DNA of 64,000 bases, from contig NC_092098.1 of the NCBI RefSeq assembly GCF_045679555.1, positions 20,180,038 through 20,244,037 on the forward strand, in the 5' to 3' direction. Under the pieces are notes generated by a model. The model saw nothing but the letters and a program-made list of their open reading frames with translations. It did not search any database and was not told where the DNA came from. Source of the stretch: Salvelinus alpinus. Taxonomy: Eukaryota > Chordata > Actinopteri > Salmoniformes > Salmonidae. How positions within the stretch are numbered: the stretch's first letter is position 1; each line of letters starts with the position of its first letter. Below, in pieces: positions 47,166-64,000 of this stretch. The translations under genes were made by a program, and so were the position numbers.

Positions 47166-47776
47166 AGAATGACATCCAGTGGGATAATCCCCTCTGGCCT
47201 TGCTCAATCTTCCCCGCCCCAAATGATCATTATCATTCCTCCATGGTTCAGCATGCCAGTGATGGAAAACGGCAATAAAAACACAATGAGGGGAAAGAGC
47301 ATGTCCTGCTGTTGTAGTGTAATGGACTATAGGCCTAAAGCCTATCAATGCTGTTTCATGTAGCCTTTATCAACATGTGTATTTGTTGGATATAGAGGCT
47401 ACAGTATTATGCACAATGTTGCTGTTTTTGAGTTGGTCATGTAATTATATGTCATTTCACGAGTTACAGTCAGGCGGTTGGCAGACTATGCTACTAGGAG
47501 AAGGACTGAACATAAAGATCAGGAAGTTATTTAGGCACTATTCTGTTATGTTAAAAAGTGTTTTAAAGCATTGTTGTTTATTGTTATTGTGTGAAAAAGG
47601 GGTGGAGAAATATCATGCACTGTGGGTCCCTTAGGATGGGGTGGAGAGATATCGCTCACAATTCTGCACACCACCCTTAAGTGACCCTGTTCAGAGGGGA
47701 ACAGAGAGAGAGAGAGGCTCCATCTGGAATACATTATTCAAATTCCACAAGGCTGGATATCTGATGATGTTGGCAA

Positions 47777-48222
47777 GAGAGAGAGAGGGAAGTTGGGGGG
47801 TGTTGGGTAGAGAGAGAGAGGGAAGTTGGGCGGTGTTGGGTAGAGAGAGAGGGAAGTTGGGGGGTGTTGGGTAGAGAGAGATGGAAGTTGGGGGGTGTTG
47901 GGTAGAGAGAGAGGGAAGTTGGGGGGTGTTGGGTAGAGAGAGAGGGAAGTTGGGGGGTGTTGGGTAGAGAGAGATGGAAGTGGGGGGTGTTGGGTAGAGA
48001 GAGAGAGGGAAGTTGGGGGGTGTTGGGTAGAGAGAGAGGGAAGTTGGGGGGTGTTGGGTAGAGAGAGATGGAAGTTGGGGGGTGTTGGGTAGAGAGAGAT
48101 GGAAGTTGGGGGGTGTTGGGTAGAGAGAGAGAGGGAAGTTGGGGGGTGTTGGGTAGAGAGAGAGAGGGAAGTTGGGGGGTGTTGGGTAGAGAGAGAGGGA
48201 AGTTGGGGGGTGTTGGGTAGAG
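47777..48222. repeat. GA/T-rich minisatellite, about 14 copies, unit 30-36 bp
   Basis: Unit: a variable (GA)n run, then gaagttggggggtgttgggt and 'a'. The unit length changes with the number of GA steps and with a ggaag/tggaag alternation, producing two interspersed subtypes. The minus-strand Pro/Ser/Thr-rich frames through it are by-products. Confidence 0.92.
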
Positions 48223-49126
48223 CCCAACCGATTAGCCTATATCCGTTCACTGCTGATAGGTCTTTAGGACAATAATTCCACCGATAACCAATATTTAATA
48301 AATAGGATGAAAAAGGTAATCACATGCTTATCCAAACACTTTTCTAAAGATGTCATTATCACAATGTAAGGAATCATCATTTGAGCATATTTCTTGGACA
48401 ATACCTCTTTTGGATGGCAATTTATTAGGGCTGGGAATTGCCAGGGACCTCACGATACAATATTATTGTGGTACTTAGATGCCGATGCGGTATGTAATGC
48501 GGTTCTCATGATTCTACAGTATATGTATTGTGATTAGTGATGGGGGGAAAATCGATACAGTTACATATGTATCGATTATGTTTGACGATGTATTGTATCA
48601 TTTTGAAAATATCGCAATATTATTGTTGTGCTAGTTTGCTGTTCTTGCCCCAAAACTCCAGTATTTCTCCTTAATAGCTTGTTCTCCATCTTATTTTTAA
48701 ACAGGGAGCCAATTTGTTATTCCCATGACTAATCGAAACTAGTTTTCTCATGGCTCTCTCTTGTCCATCTGCAGCAGCAATAAAAATAAAGCCTTTTGTA
48801 TATTAACACTCACACTTGATTATTTTCCCTCTTAATAGCTAGCTCTGATAGCCGCTTTATTGAGGAAAAATGTACTTACTATGACAGTGCATTAATTTTA
48901 AGATCACAAACTGTAAGTCGCTCTGGATAAGAGTTTTTGCTTAACGACTAAAATGTAAATGTAAAAGATGGAGAACAAGCTATGAATGAAAAATACTGAC
49001 AAGTTTTTCCCCCATCACTACAATTTATGAGAACAGTGTGGGAAAATGACACTTTGTTATCAGAAGTTTTGCTCACCAAAAAATCAGAATCAGTATCGGA
49101 CCCCAAAAAACATATTGGTTGGGCTC
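48223..49126. mobile_element. candidate hAT-type MITE with inserted SINE tail
   Basis: Outer ends agagcccaaccgatt and attggttgggctct are inverted copies. The interior has at least one other insertion (48440-48650, text around 'gatacaatattattgtggta') and an HpaI SINE tail fragment at 48910-48963 (gtaagtcgctctggataaga). No coding capacity. Confidence 0.55.
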
Positions 49127-50429
49127 TGGTGTTGGGTTTTTAAATGATAGTATTAGTAACTGAAAATCATACCAGATATGGAGGCGCTGTCCTCAAATGG
49201 TCCCTGCTATCCGGGATCTGACATCACCACATTGAAGTTGACATTTAAAATAGTTAAGGTTATGGTTAAGTAAGGGTTATGATTAAGGGTAGGGTTTAGG
49301 TTAAGGATGTCCCAAGGATCCAAGATAGTACTAACCATCCTCAAACTGAAGTCAGGGGGTGAGGTCACTGTAGAGTGAAAGAGACTGTCAAATAAGTGCA
49401 CTGCTGCTCCACTATGTGTATACTGTACATATGGGGTTAGTGGATATATCACTAACACACTCACAAAACGTGTGAACAAATGTGTGAATATATACCAGTA
49501 CTCTACGAACATATTTCATATATATAGATAGTGGCAGAGTAGTTACATAAGCCTAAAGTAATGAGACATATCTGCGCTGGTGTTGTTGTAAGAGAGTGAT
49601 ACATCTTGTGTTTGCATAGTTTTTTTTCCATGGATGGGAAGAGAGCCAATGAGAGGGTTAGGTATGAAATTCATCTTGTTGGTGTGACAGTTCTATTGCT
49701 ATTATCGCCTATGAATCTGTCTCAGCTTGTAAGAGAAGAAGAAGAGAAGAGAAGGAGGGAGGGAGGGATAGAAAAAATGCACTCGGGCCACGTCATGTGA
49801 TTTTTGTTTGTATCATTTTTTATAGAGTTTCAAAACGGTTACATGTTTCTTAACGTCCATGGGCTGTTAGCAGATATTTCCAAACCTTTTGAACTCTTTT
49901 CTTTGGCCCGGCTCAGCCAGCATACTTTCCCTCGTCTTTTTTTCTCTCTCTCTCTCTTTTTTGGAAGGTGCTCCGGTCCAAGTGTGTGACGTGTTAGCGG
50001 AGTTACAGCCTGTGTTTCACAGTGGTGATTTAAGGACTTGCGGACGAATGGAGGAGAGGATGTTTACTTGACCTGTCAATGGGACTACAGGGCTGAAGTT
50101 GTAAACAAGTTGAACTGCTGGTATTTATTTAGGCTTGACGCTGTGTGCTTTGTCCTCATAGTGTGGCACAACGGACAGAGAGAACAGCGGGAGAGCATGG
50201 TGTGAGGGTGTGTATCTGTGTTTGGAAGAGAGAAACAGACTGACAGAAACAGAGACAGCATGTAGTGTGTGTGAAGGAGAGAGTAACTGTAACCTGGATC
50301 TATTGCTCATGGACAGAGGGAGGTAGATGAGCCACTAGAACCCCTAGGGATTCTTCCTGATTTTGAGGGAGGACCACTGACGCCAGAGAGGACCAGAGAG
50401 GGAGATCAACAACACTAAGCTAGGACAGG
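49127..50429. other. myo1c: upstream region and probable 5' UTR of myo1c
   Basis: No coding sequence apart from chance frames. The last 300 bases or so before 50430, a GA-rich stretch, are probably the 5' UTR of the first myo1c exon. A clear TATA box was not seen. At 49250-49320 there are irregular ggtta/gggtta runs. Confidence 0.4.
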
Positions 50430-63880
<13,451 letters not shown>

Positions 63881-64000
63881 GTGAGATACGCGCACACAGA
63901 CATACACACACACACAGATATACACACACAGCCGACTAAACTCAACTCCATGATTTACATTGGAGTTGAGCAGCGACTAGAGTGGGCGGACTGGATTTCA

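Noticed and set aside
47691-48250. Two overlapping minus-strand Pro/Ser/Thr-rich frames of about 170-178 codons
   Set aside because: They are direct translations of a minisatellite; no non-repeat coding sequence at either end.
49250-49320. Runs of ggtta/gggtta resembling telomere repeat
   Set aside because: Irregular spacing and short; more like a simple low-complexity tract than an interstitial telomere array.

Overview
The window is animal genomic DNA, almost certainly from a salmonid fish (salmon, trout or char). The evidence is the repeats: many Tc1/mariner transposons of salmonid types (including two Sleeping Beauty-like copies), an HpaI-type tRNA SINE and other salmonid SINEs, several non-LTR elements, one Ty3/gypsy element, and long (GT)n arrays. 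No prokaryotic gene structure, CRISPR array or operon is present.

Two intact host genes can be followed exon by exon. On the minus strand, 6221-15498, lies arhgap35 (p190A RhoGAP): one 3.7-kb first coding exon plus five short exons, in frame throughout, 1530 codons. On the plus strand, from 50430 to beyond the right edge, lies myo1c (unconventional myosin-Ic): 17 exons, 582 codons in frame, covering most of the motor domain. The two genes are divergent, with about 35 kb between their start codons. Both act at the actin cortex (Rho GTPase down-regulation; membrane-actin tethering), but nothing here shows that they are co-regulated.

The space between and around them is mostly transposon debris. 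Left flank: LINE, SINEs, a 57-bp tandem repeat. Inside arhgap35 intron 5: two complete-length Tc1 elements. 16-24 kb: a block of nested Tc1 elements and a LINE. 27.3-30.9 kb: two decayed genes that appear to belong to fish multi-copy families, an integrase-core-like gene (+) and a HECT-like gene (-), facing each other and both with signs of ancestral introns. 34-42.5 kb: a minus-strand LINE joined 5'-to-5' to a 5'-truncated chromodomain Ty3/gypsy element with one 3' LTR. 43-55 kb: more Tc1, SINE and MITE copies and minisatellites. In myo1c introns: a Sleeping Beauty-like copy, paired MITE copies, a SINE split by a MITE, and an L1-type fragment.

The most unusual points are places where repeats meet splice sites. 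The arhgap35 exon 5 acceptor has a (TG)n(CG)n tract in place of its pyrimidine tract. The arhgap35 exon 4 donor lies in a short tandem array that repeats the donor. The myo1c exon 6 donor is the first GT of a roughly 120-bp (GT)n array that fills most of a 162-bp intron. A candidate alternative first exon of myo1c lies at 56001-56054. All identifications rest on remembered family similarity and on splice-site and frame logic; no database search was run.
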